Assembly (NCBI RefSeq): GCF_019444005.1
Contig: NZ_CP049304.1
Span: 1,488,001 to 1,552,000 of the forward strand
Direction of reading: 5' to 3'
Length of the DNA stretch: 64,000 nucleotides
From: Liquorilactobacillus nagelii DSM 13675
Lineage (GTDB): Bacteria; Bacillota; Bacilli; Lactobacillales; Lactobacillaceae
Below, in pieces: positions 28,668 through 36,860 of the stretch. The notes beneath the pieces are model-generated. The model made no database searches. It saw only the letters and a program-made list of their open reading frames with translations, and had not been told where the DNA came from. The position numbers and the translations under genes are program-made. How positions within the stretch are numbered: the first letter of the stretch is position 1; each line of letters starts with the position of its first letter.

Positions 28668-29939
28668 TTAATGGGAGGTTCTCGCGTAATTATAAATTTG
28701 GTTTGTGCGGACCAAATTCATAATCGTCCTATCAAGCCTATTCACACAAGCAATCATGGCAACCATGTCCGGTTTAGGATGTGGTCCTTTCTTTAGCTTA
28801 TAGTAGTAATCCACAATGTGATTATCAATACGTGCTTGATTTCTAAGCATGGATCTGATCACTTCAAACATAATGTAACGGGCACTACTTTGACCTCTCC
28901 GATTAATCCGGTCAGCTTCTTTGAATCCTCCGGATTGGATTCGTCGTAAATCTATTCCAATGTAAGCATTTAGTTACTTATAGCTTGGGAATCTCGCTAT
29001 TTTTCCTGTAAAGCCTAGTAACAGGGCCGTTGATATTTCTCCCGCCCCAGGAATACTCGCAATGATTTTAAACTCCGGAAAAGTTTTCGCGTAAGTGATC
29101 AATTGGCGCTTTAATAAGTCATGGTCCTGATTATATCGCTGAATCTCTCCACAATAACCACGGATTTGGCTAATTAAAAATGAGTCTGCAGGTTGTGCCG
29201 GATATGATAATTGGCCGGCCTGCCAGACTTCTTTACATCTACGTACAATTAAATCCGAATGGATTTTAGGACTTACCAAGCCAATGATTTGTTTCACCAT
29301 CGTTCCTGGAATACAACCTGTTAAAAAATCAGGATGTGGAAAGAGGTTAACAAAAGTTAACCCGAGCACTGATCGAATTGGGTTAAATATATCGTTTAAC
29401 TCGGGAAATGTTTGATCAAGTGCAGCATGCAAATGATTGATAATCCGGGATCTCTCTTTAGTTATTTCCAGATAGCGGTGCGCCATTAAATGAAGTTGTT
29501 CATATGGCTTTGGATATGGTCTACGACCATGAATAAGTAACTTCTGATCAATCCCCAAGAGCGCTAATTTAACTGCATCTGAACGGTCCGTTTTCTGTCT
29601 TCTTAGCCCTGCCATGCGAATTGATGACTCCAAAGGATTTATTTCAAGGTAATTCATTCTTTCATCGATGAAAAAACGGGTCAGAACTCTAGAATAAATA
29701 CCAGTTGTTTCAAATACCGCCATGACTGGCGAATCGCTCGTAATTATTGACTTGAGCTTCGCCAATCCAGACTTATTATGAACAATCCGAAATTCCTTAA
29801 CAACTGTATGATCGTGCAAAAGGGCACAACTACTGTTTCCACGACTTACGTCAATACCTAAAACGTGCACTTTATCACCTTCCATATATTTTGAGGCAAC
29901 AACTTCGCAGATTCGTTCATTTTCTATATTCGATCTCAA
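28668..29939 (-). pseudogene. IS110-family transposase (copy 2) with one in-frame stop
   Basis: One frame of 424 codons is broken only by TAA at 28976-28974, between IARFPSYK and LNAYIGIDL. The N-terminal part has the RuvC-like DEDD residues (GIDVSRGNS, FETTGIYS, TDRSDAVKL); after the stop the C-terminal domain (YIGIDLRRIQSGGFKEADRINRRGQSSARY) has the conserved catalytic-serine region. CAA to TAA would explain the stop. The true start is unclear (TTG 29939, ATG 29885 or GTG 29870). Its upstream end is split by the IS66 element. Confidence 0.85.
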
Positions 29940-30005
29940 GGACCCACATCCTAAATCTAACTGTTCACTACGCGTTGTTGGGCCAGTTTGACACTCGGAA
30001 TTGAT

Positions 30006-30035
30006 GTAAGCGATAGCTGAGTAAGCGATAGCTGA
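30006..30035. repeat. 15-bp tandem duplication at the IS66 left end
   Basis: GTAAGCGATAGCTGA occurs twice head to tail (30006-30020 and 30021-30035). The second copy is the start of the IS66 left inverted repeat; the first is an extra copy outside the element. Confidence 0.8.
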
Positions 30036-30111
30036 GATGGCGGTCTATGCACAAATAGCCTAAAATCGTATAATGATCTTAGGTTATTGGTACGTAGGCC
30101 TTTTTTTCAGT

Positions 30112-31644
30112 TTAATATAGTAATTCCTGATTAGAAAAGTCGGATTTTAGATTCCAAGGCATTAGGTCTTCAAGTGCATCTTTACTTAAGCTGTCAACTT
30201 CTGTCAATTTTTTCAAAATCCGATAGAGATATGCTTCTGGATTCAAACGATTTAATTTTGCTGTCATAATCAACGTTAATGCGATCGCATTGGCTTTTGC
30301 ACCTGCAAAAGTTGTTGAAAACTCCCAGTTTTTTCTCCCCATTACGCTTTCTTTAACAACGCGCTCTGCACGATTGTTAGTCAGTTCATAATATCCTTCT
30401 TTCAAAGTATTTATGATTCGGTTTTCCTGACTAAGGGCATATTGTTGAGCTCGATGCAATGCAGATTTTGGTGAAATAATCAGTTTGCTGATCTCATCAA
30501 AAACAGCTTTCATTTTGGGGAAAATTATTTCTTGTCGTCGCTGTTTTCTTTCTTCTTCGAGCTCAACTCCTTGATTATCCAGGAAAGTTATCTCATCAAA
30601 TTTTTTTACGAGTTTAGCACTAATTGATCTAGAATTCTTCGTTAAGCCCACTTGAGATGCAGTTACAAATTTACGACGTACATGCGCCAAACATCCAAGA
30701 TGTTTGGTACTATCAATAAAATTGTATGCTGCATAGCCATCCGTTTGAACAGCTCCCTTAAAACCAGTTAAAAGTTTTATCGCAGTTGCTTGATCTCGAC
30801 CATCGTGATGATGATAAATAGCTATCTGTTTCCCTTCATATTTTCCGGATGCTAAAACCCAATAATAGGTTTTGGCCTTTTTTGATTCAATTGTATTATA
30901 TGGAGTTTCATCAATATGGATATAACGTAGCTCCATTAATTGTTTTCGCAAATACTCATATAAAGGCTCACATTGTTCTGCAAAAACTTTAATCATCCAA
31001 TGCGATGTTTGTGATCTAGGCAAATCAATCCCATGGAATCTTCCCCAAAATTCTTGTCGGTACAAGGGTAATTTATAAAAAAACTTCATCGCGGCAATAT
31101 GTGCGATGACCGAAGGTGAAGCTAACGGACTATGTGCTAAAAGAGAACGTGGCATATTAGCTTTTTTAAGCTTCATTGGAAAATTATTCTTACAGTGCTG
31201 ACATTTATAGACATCCTGATAATGATCGATAACTTTAATTTGTTCAGGAATAACTACAACTTCATGCCTAACAAAATTACTTGCAATTTTTTGTAACTTC
31301 GCATGACATTCATCACATACGCAATCTATTCCTTCTAATGAATGATGAACTTCTTCATGAGGGTATTTAGAAAGGTCAAGCTTACGCTTTCCTGATTTTG
31401 AAGCTTTTTTCTTATGTTCTTTAACTGTTACTTCTTTAACTTCGTTTTGAGTTTCTTCAAACTTGTCATTAAAAAGGTTCATTTGAAGTGGGTCAATATA
31501 TTCAGATTTTTCTGTTTTTTTTACAAAGATCATCCGTTTATACTGATCAAGGATTTCTTTATATTCGCCAAGTTGTTTTTCTAATAAAGAAATCTGTTCC
31601 TTTAACTTTTTAATTTCTTGATCTTTTTTGTCCATTAGGTTCAC
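30112..31644 (-). CDS. tnpC: IS66 transposase TnpC
   Basis: 510 residues. An N-terminal leucine-rich coiled coil (KDQEIKKLKEQISLLEKQLG), a zinc-finger (CVCDECHAKL), a helix-turn-helix region and the central IS66 DDE domain (YIHIDETPYNT, TDGYAAYNFI, LGCLAHVRRKFV, ELTNNRAERVVK), plus the IS66 C-terminal domain. Full length with no frame break. An AAAGGAGGT site precedes the ATG. Confidence 0.95.
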   Translation of the reverse strand: MNLMDKKDQEIKKLKEQISLLEKQLGEYKEILDQYKRMIFVKKTEKSEYIDPLQMNLFNDKFEETQNEVKEVTVKEHKKKASKSGKRKLDLSKYPHEEVHHSLEGIDCVCDECHAKLQKIASNFVRHEVVVIPEQIKVIDHYQDVYKCQHCKNNFPMKLKKANMPRSLLAHSPLASPSVIAHIAAMKFFYKLPLYRQEFWGRFHGIDLPRSQTSHWMIKVFAEQCEPLYEYLRKQLMELRYIHIDETPYNTIESKKAKTYYWVLASGKYEGKQIAIYHHHDGRDQATAIKLLTGFKGAVQTDGYAAYNFIDSTKHLGCLAHVRRKFVTASQVGLTKNSRSISAKLVKKFDEITFLDNQGVELEEERKQRRQEIIFPKMKAVFDEISKLIISPKSALHRAQQYALSQENRIINTLKEGYYELTNNRAERVVKESVMGRKNWEFSTTFAGAKANAIALTLIMTAKLNRLNPEAYLYRILKKLTEVDSLSKDALEDLMPWNLKSDFSNQELLY

Positions 31645-31713
31645 CTCCTTTAGTTTTCAAATACCACATCCTTTATTATACAGAAATAAGCCTGTCATTC
31701 CTAGAGTGACAGG

Positions 31714-32067
31714 CTAAAATAATATTCCCTTTGTCCCAGGTTTGATTGTTTTCTTTTCCTCAATAGCTAAACCTGATAAAAGCCGACGAAGTTGGCTTGG
31801 GCGCAAGTTACAAACTTCATTTTGTTTGCGTGGCCATTGAAAATGTCCATTATCAATTCTTTTGTAATAAAGTACAAATCCAGTCTTGTCCCAATATAAA
31901 GCTTTAAAACGATCTGCCCGTGTACCACAAAAAAGGAAAATGGCATTATCATAAACATCCAAGTCAAAATTTTCCAAAACTAAAGCCGCGAGGCCATCTA
32001 TCCCTTTGCGTAAATCTGTTTTACCGCAAACAAGATAGATTTTCATTTCATTTATGTTCGGAAACAT
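31714..32067 (-). CDS. tnpB: IS66 accessory protein TnpB
   Basis: 117 residues, the IS66 Orf2 family: CGKTDLRKGIDGLAALV, LFCGTRADRFKALYWD, GFVLYYKRIDNGHFQWPR. Required with TnpA and TnpC for IS66 transposition; the precise biochemical role is not established. The start overlaps the end of tnpA by 20 bases, typical of these elements. Confidence 0.93.
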   Translation of the reverse strand: MFPNINEMKIYLVCGKTDLRKGIDGLAALVLENFDLDVYDNAIFLFCGTRADRFKALYWDKTGFVLYYKRIDNGHFQWPRKQNEVCNLRPSQLRRLLSGLAIEEKKTIKPGTKGILF

Positions 32068-32248
32068 GATTGTCTCGATTCCAAAGATAAATATTCAAGC
32101 TTTTCAATATTTCACGTGAAGCACCGTTATAGACTCGGATTTCAATATCATTGGTAATAATTCTAGCTGCCATCTCACGTAATGGGCGAACTGGTCCTTG
32201 AGGATGATGATCAACCAAATTAACTGCAACAACGTCTTCTAATTTCAT
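32048..32248 (-). CDS. tnpA: IS66 TnpA-type small protein
   Basis: 66 residues from the ATG at 32248, which follows a GTAGGAGG site; the open frame upstream lacks support. Sequence VRPLREMAARIITNDIEIRV and the position before tnpB match the short IS66 orfA of lactobacillar elements. It is shorter than many TnpA proteins and lacks an obvious helix-turn-helix. Confidence 0.7.
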   Translation of the reverse strand: MKLEDVVAVNLVDHHPQGPVRPLREMAARIITNDIEIRVYNGASREILKSLNIYLWNRDNHVSEHK

Positions 32249-32383
32249 AAAAATACCTCCTACAATATTTGATGGGACAAGTATAACAAGAGGTTTTCGA
32301 TTAAAACAGACCGCCATCTCTGGACTTAGGATGAAAGTATAGACACGATTTGGTAGAATTTCTACTAGAGAGGATCGTGTCTT

Positions 32384-33513
32384 ATGAGCAAAAGAAAGAG
32401 ATATTCTGTCGAATTCAAGAAAATGATCGTTCAGCTGTATGAAAGCGGGACATCAGTCACTGATCTTACCAGCGAATATGGGATTGCCAGTGCCACCATT
32501 TATAAATGGAATGATTTGTACAAGAAAGATAATGACACCGGGGTCTCCAAGGCCGACTTGTTAGAAATGCAGGCAAGAATTGCCAGGCTGGAAAGTGAAA
32601 ACGATATCCTAAAAAAAGCATTAACCATATTCGCAAAAAAGTAAGTATCAAAGATTGGCAGTCAGCTATTAAAGTAACGGCATCAGCGCATAGCGTTAAA
32701 GAAGTCTGTCAGATGTTGCACTTATGTCGATCAACCTACTATCAGTACCAGCACCAGACTAAGCCCGAACAGTTTAAGCGGCGCCAAGTTTTATACCAGC
32801 AAATCCGACGCATCTACTTTGATCATCGGCGGGTTTATGGCGCTCCTAAAGTTCACGAGGAACTTTTACGTGAGGGCTATCATGCCAGTTTGAAACTGGT
32901 TCAAAAGCTGATGCGACACCTAGGCCTCCGGTCAATTGTCGTCAAAAAGTGGCGCTATGAGCACAACAACTATATTGACCAAATGACCTACCCTAATTTG
33001 TTAAAACAAGACTTTAAAGCTGTCAAACCTAATCAAAAATGGGCTGCTGATATTACCTATATTCCGACCAAAACTGATGGGTGGTGCTATCTGGCAACCA
33101 TCATGGACTTGTATTCTCGCAAAATTATCGCTCATAAATTAAGCCGACACATGACAACCGAGTTGGTTGTCAACGTACTTAATCAAGCTTGTGAAACTAG
33201 AACTGTCAAGGCTGGTTTGATTCTGCATACTGATTTGGGCAGCCAGTATCGAAGTACTGCCCTTGAAACAGCATTGAAGCAACACGCTATCCGGCACTCT
33301 TACAGTAAACGTGGCTATCCGTATGACAATTCTGTGGTGGAGTCATTTCATGCCAGCTTCAAGAAGGAGGAGGTTTACCAACGGACTTACAAAGACTATC
33401 ATGAAGCCAATTTGGCTCAGTTTAGTTACATTGAAGGATTTTATAATTCTCGGCGGATCATTAGTGCCGATGGCTATTTAACTCCAGATGAAAAAGAACA
33501 ATTAGTCAGTTAG
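32384..33513 (+). CDS. IS3 transposase OrfAB, joined by -1 frameshift
   Basis: OrfA (32384-32644, 86 residues) is a helix-turn-helix protein (VTDLTSEYGIASATIYKWN) with a C-terminal leucine zipper. OrfB, whose first ATG is at 32713 (266 residues), has the DDE integrase core: WAADITYIPTK, LHTDLGSQYRS and SVVESFHASFKKE. OrfB's frame is open upstream to 32641 and lies in the -1 frame. The A6G run at 32635-32641 at the end of OrfA is the classic slippery site, so the active transposase is the OrfAB fusion. Confidence 0.93.
32635..32641 (+). promoter_or_regulatory. IS3 -1 frameshift site (A6G)
   Basis: AAAAAAG followed directly by TAA of OrfA. A -1 slip here leads into the OrfB frame, the standard control of IS3 transposition. 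Confidence 0.85.
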
Positions 33514-33570
33514 AAATTCTACGTAATCGTGTCTAAAAACTTGACTCAGATCCACTCAGCTATCGCTTAC

Positions 33571-33594
33571 TGACGACCTCAACCTCAATTTAAG
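33571..33594. repeat. Outer end of IS110 copy 2, displaced by the IS66 insertion
   Basis: These 24 bases (TGACGACCTCAACC onward to AATTTAAGT) match 27103-27125 at the outer end of IS110 copy 1 with one or two changes, and similarity stops at both places after AATTTAAGT. They are therefore the terminal bases of the second IS110. Confidence 0.75.
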
Positions 33595-33602
33595 TATAGT
33601 AA

Positions 33603-33642
33603 AAGAGGTATCAAGATTGTCGTCACAATCTTGATACCTCTT
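33603..33642. repeat. Perfect 18-bp hairpin
   Basis: 33603-33620 pairs with 33625-33642 around CGTC, just outside the IS110 end. There is no T tract of note on either strand. It may be a terminator of decayed neighbours or a structured target of the IS. Confidence 0.55.
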
Positions 33643-33658
33643 ACTTTAGGATGTTTGA

Positions 33659-33781
33659 CGGAGACCCAAAAATTCTGGCAAAGCTGATCTCACTAAGAGA
33701 CAGATTGCCAGAATGTTGGGGATTGCCCCTGTTACTTTATATCGGATTGAAAAATTTCATACAGAAGAAAATTTAAAATAA
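33659..33781 (+). pseudogene. C-terminal remnant of a serine recombinase (resolvase/invertase type)
   Basis: The last 40 codons of an open frame read SGKADLTKRQIARMLGI and APVTLYRIEKFHTEENLK before TAA. This is the helix-turn-helix tail of resolvase/invertase proteins. No catalytic domain precedes it; upstream is the hairpin and IS110 end. It is a leftover of another mobile element or of plasmid-type DNA. Confidence 0.65.
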
Positions 33782-33826
33782 TTTTTTGAACATCAAATTC
33801 ACAAGAATACTTATATGTTTTATATC

Positions 33827-34549
33827 TTAAAAATTATTAATGTCAACAACTGTAATTGCTCTAGTGTTAAATACATTTCTACTTTTAGAATATTCCACAT
33901 ACTTACCATTTGCTAACCAAACAACTTGTTCAACCTCTAACATCGGAACTTTTAAATTGGTTTCTAAATATTTGACATCATCTTGATTAGACCAATCAGA
34001 ATGTATTTTTCTAAACGCACCACCAAACTTAAGATTCAGCTCATCATGAATGTAGCTATATATTGAAGATTTTATCGATTCTAAAGGTAATTTGGGAACA
34101 ATTGAGACAGGCATATAGGTATGCTCAAGGATAAAGGGCATGCCATCAATAATTCTTAATCTTTTAATATTATAAACTAATTCAGTAGTTGTAATGTTTA
34201 ATTTTTGGGCTACGTGAGCACTAGGAAATTCTGGTTCAAATAATATTACTTTACTTTTTATATGTTCTTTTCCTTGTTGGTGGTACAATCCGTCGAAAGC
34301 ATTCGCGGGGGAGTCGAGTTTCCCCATTTTTAAAGTTTGCCCTAAAACATAAGTACCTAAACCTGATTTTTTATAAATCAGGCCTGCTCGCGCAAGACCA
34401 TCCAAGGCTTTTTTAATGGTTATTTTACTAACTCCAAACTCTTTTGCTAGTTTCCCTTGTTCAGGCATTAGTTCATTAGCTTTGTAAGTTTCATTTAGTA
34501 TTCTTTTTTTAATTTCGTTTGCTATTAGTTGATATTTTTTTTCTTTCAA
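33827..34549 (-). CDS. GntR/HutC-family repressor (GmuR-like)
   Basis: About 240 residues: an N-terminal GntR winged helix (YQLIANEIKKRIL, ELMPEQGKLAKEFGVSKITI, KKALDGLARAGLIYKKSGLG) and a C-terminal UTRA ligand domain (LRIIDGMPFILEHTYMPVSI). It is at the end of the sugar operon, as gmuR is part of the B. subtilis gmu locus, so it most likely represses this operon and is released by a phosphorylated sugar. The start is unsure: TTG 34549 suits a -10 TATAAT at 34590; open frame runs to a TTG at 34579. Confidence 0.85.
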   Translation of the reverse strand: MKEKKYQLIANEIKKRILNETYKANELMPEQGKLAKEFGVSKITIKKALDGLARAGLIYKKSGLGTYVLGQTLKMGKLDSPANAFDGLYHQQGKEHIKSKVILFEPEFPSAHVAQKLNITTTELVYNIKRLRIIDGMPFILEHTYMPVSIVPKLPLESIKSSIYSYIHDELNLKFGGAFRKIHSDWSNQDDVKYLETNLKVPMLEVEQVVWLANGKYVEYSKSRNVFNTRAITVVDINNF

Positions 34550-34584
34550 TTCACATTTACACTCCAACTTAGTCTTCAATGTGA

Positions 34585-34590
34585 ATTATA
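34585..34590 (-). promoter_or_regulatory. -10 element upstream of the GntR gene
   Basis: TATAAT (34590-34585, minus strand) with a TTAGGA 16 bases upstream as a weak -35. It would let the regulator be made independently of the operon. Confidence 0.4.
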
Positions 34591-34623
34591 TCATATAATC
34601 ATTGATTCCTAAGGGGTGCTAAA

Positions 34624-35496
34624 TCATGGTTCTTGAAAAAAGTCTACAACTGCACCACGCAGGTTGGCTTCTTCCAAATATTTACATGCAGAAACTTGAA
34701 TATTCAAAGAGGCTATTTTAGTGGTTGAACTAATGCGACAAACTTCTTTTTTTATAAGTTCAATAAAAAAACTATCGTTGGAAATTGCACCACCTATTAA
34801 CACTTTTTCTGGATCTAATGTATATTGAATATTAAAAATCGCTTGAGCAAGTGCACTGACAGCATTTTTAACTTCTGCTTTTGCTTTGAGTTCACCTTTT
34901 TTTGCTAGTCTTAAAACCTCTTGACCAGAATAGTCTTGATTCATCATGTTCGAATATCGTTTTCCTATCTCTACTGGTGATGCGATTGTACTTAGAGTCT
35001 TCATTTCTTTGCTGTTATTTATTGTATAACCCAATTCTCCACCTAAAAGATGATATCCATGCCAAATTTTGCGATTAATTACTACAGAACCTCCAATACC
35101 AGAACCAATTACAATTACAACTATACTATTATTGTTTTTACCAGCACCATCCGTTATCTCTGCCAGAGCCGCACAATTTGCATCATTTTCTATGGTGATG
35201 GGTAACTTAAAAATTTTTTTTAATTCCTCTCGTATATTAAAATTATGAATATAGGATACAGCTGAAACGCCTTCTATAATTCCTGTTGTCTTATTCACTG
35301 CACCGGGTGAACTGATTGCAACCCCGTCGATACTTTTATCGTTTGCAACCTTTTTAAGACCTGATTTTAAAGCTTTGTAAAAGTCAGATAAATTATCAGG
35401 GGTTTTAGTTTTTGTAAAGTTATTTAATTTTTCATTCTCCCAAAGTGCAAATTTAATAGTTGTACCACCAATATCTATAGCAACTAATCTCTTCAA
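34624..35496 (-). CDS. ROK-family sugar kinase without the zinc motif (BglK-like)
   Basis: 290 residues with the ROK phosphate loop (AIDIGGTTIKFALWENE), sugar-site residues (ENDANCAALAE) and the second ATP loop (VIGSGIGGSVVINRK). The cysteine-rich zinc motif of classical ROK glucokinases and fructokinases is missing: after GGELGYTINN there is no Cys cluster. This fits beta-glucoside kinase (BglK) relatives, which phosphorylate unphosphorylated disaccharides, but N-acetylmannosamine or glucose kinase activity cannot be excluded. TTG start after GGGAGG. It is the second ROK kinase of the operon. Confidence 0.82.
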   Translation of the reverse strand: MKRLVAIDIGGTTIKFALWENEKLNNFTKTKTPDNLSDFYKALKSGLKKVANDKSIDGVAISSPGAVNKTTGIIEGVSAVSYIHNFNIREELKKIFKLPITIENDANCAALAEITDGAGKNNNSIVVIVIGSGIGGSVVINRKIWHGYHLLGGELGYTINNSKEMKTLSTIASPVEIGKRYSNMMNQDYSGQEVLRLAKKGELKAKAEVKNAVSALAQAIFNIQYTLDPEKVLIGGAISNDSFFIELIKKEVCRISSTTKIASLNIQVSACKYLEEANLRGAVVDFFQEP

Positions 35497-35560
35497 GTTT
35501 TCCTCCCAATATACTGAATAAAGAGCTCATTATATAGTTAAGTGAAATTCCCGTTAATTT

Positions 35561-35785
35561 TTAATTCATAACATCCTTAATAATCTTACATGATTGTGGA
35601 TCAAATTCTAGCTCTGTTACCAAGTCGTTCCCAAGTTGAATTCCCTTGGGGAAACGCATAACATCATTAAAAAAATAACCTTTCGCTGCTGGACCTCCAT
35701 CAACTGTAATTTTTAATTGGGGTCCTCCATCGTTGCACACCATAAAAGTGTGTTCATTCATTTTGAAACTTTTGACTTTATTCAT
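35561..35785 (-). CDS. 74-residue protein of unknown function in the sugar operon
   Basis: Not recognised. It starts at ATG 35785 after a GAGAGG site. The sequence has a repeated DGGP turn (NDGGPQLKITVDGGPAAKG), is predicted beta-rich, has no signal peptide or membrane helix, and ends FDPQSCKIIKDVMN. It is placed between manA and the second ROK kinase with short gaps, so it is almost surely co-transcribed. The size and DGGP turns suggest a small cytosolic binding or accessory domain; no function is assigned. Confidence 0.6.
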   Translation of the reverse strand: MNKVKSFKMNEHTFMVCNDGGPQLKITVDGGPAAKGYFFNDVMRFPKGIQLGNDLVTELEFDPQSCKIIKDVMN

Positions 35786-35845
35786 AACGAATAATCCTCT
35801 CAAATTTAGATACTTACTAAACCAGACTTGAAAAAAACAAAAGCT

Positions 35846-36808
35846 TCATTCTGGATTAGAAGCTATGATTGACAGATCACCGGTTAACTTATATTTTGAA
35901 ACATTATTAGGCAAAATAAAGTTTGTACCCTTTTTTATATCATAAATTTTATCAGCAACTTCTAGCTTACCTTTTCCATTAATTACTGATGCCAAAATGT
36001 ATGGTTTAGTTCCTCGATCCATCTCTAACTCACTTTGAATATCCCACTTATAAACTGAAAAGTATGGTGAAATTGGTGGTTCAACCAAAGCTGTGATTGT
36101 TGTTGAACCTATTTTTTTTGATTCAATATTTAAAGTTGGGGTTTTAAACGGAACGGTTGTTACTTCAATTGACTGTTGTAAATGCAACTCACGTTTTCTC
36201 CCAGTTTTTTTCTCCACTCGGTCATAATCATACAAACGATAAGTCGTATCAGAACTTTGCTGTATTTCAATAACTTCAATTCCCTTATTCAATGCATGAA
36301 TTGTTCCACTTGGAACATAAACAAAGTCTCCAGTTTTAACATATTTCTTTTTTAGCAAAGTATCCCAATTACCAGTTTCAATCATTACTTTCAGTTCTTC
36401 ACGTGTTTTTGCCGTATGACCATAAATTAGATATGCACCTTCATCAGCATGTAAAACATACCAACACTCAGTCTTTCCAAGTTCATTCTCATGTTTCTTA
36501 GCGTATGCATTATCAGGATGAACTTGTACAGATAGACTCGCCTCCGCATCAAGAAATTTAATTAGTAAAGGAAATACCTTGTTGTTGGGTTTCCCAAATA
36601 ATTCAGGATGATCAATGTATATATTAGATAACAACTGTCCCTTGTATTTTCCATTACTAATAGTATTAGTTCCATGTGGATGACCCGATATTGCCCAACA
36701 TTCACCTATTTTACCTTGTGGTAATTTATAGCCAAAGTCTTTTTCCAATGCACGTCCACCCCAAATTTTTTCATGGAATACTGGGGATAAAAAAATTGCT
36801 TCACTCAT
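35846..36808 (-). CDS. manA: Class I mannose-6-phosphate isomerase (GmuF/ManA)
   Basis: 320 residues, cupin enzyme of the short Gram-positive type. Zinc ligands are in SVQVHPDNAYA, KTECWYVL and YVPSGTIHAL. It converts mannose-6-phosphate to fructose-6-phosphate. In B. subtilis gmuF has the same place in the glucomannan operon, processing mannose-6-phosphate released from the imported oligosaccharide. Good GGAGA site before the ATG. Confidence 0.94.
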   Translation of the reverse strand: MSEAIFLSPVFHEKIWGGRALEKDFGYKLPQGKIGECWAISGHPHGTNTISNGKYKGQLLSNIYIDHPELFGKPNNKVFPLLIKFLDAEASLSVQVHPDNAYAKKHENELGKTECWYVLHADEGAYLIYGHTAKTREELKVMIETGNWDTLLKKKYVKTGDFVYVPSGTIHALNKGIEVIEIQQSSDTTYRLYDYDRVEKKTGRKRELHLQQSIEVTTVPFKTPTLNIESKKIGSTTITALVEPPISPYFSVYKWDIQSELEMDRGTKPYILASVINGKGKLEVADKIYDIKKGTNFILPNNVSKYKLTGDLSIIASNPE

Positions 36809-36860
36809 TTTATATTCTCCTTATTTAATATATTTTTAATCGAATCCCAAGTCTATTAGT

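Larger units (their letters stand above)
32321..33554 (+). mobile_element. IS3-family element inserted in the IS66 right inverted repeat
   Basis: 1234 bp. Both ends start TGGA and share AGACACGATT 20 bases inward, giving imperfect inverted repeats. CTC at 32318-32320 and 33555-33557 is the 3-bp target duplication usual for IS3. Removing the element restores a perfect IS66 right end. Orf A and B are intact with a frameshift window, so it is the youngest insertion of the nest and may be active. Confidence 0.93.
30021..33570 (-). mobile_element. IS66-family insertion sequence, right end split by an IS3 element
   Basis: The left inverted repeat (30021-30046) starts GTAAGCGATAGC and its 26 bases are matched exactly by the right end, read as 33570-33555 joined to 32317-32308. 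The break is the IS3 element at 32321-33554, which duplicated CTC. Three genes in the usual IS66 order (tnpA, tnpB, tnpC) are intact. The element itself interrupts the upstream end of IS110 copy 2: the IS110 sequence resumes at 33571. Confidence 0.88.
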
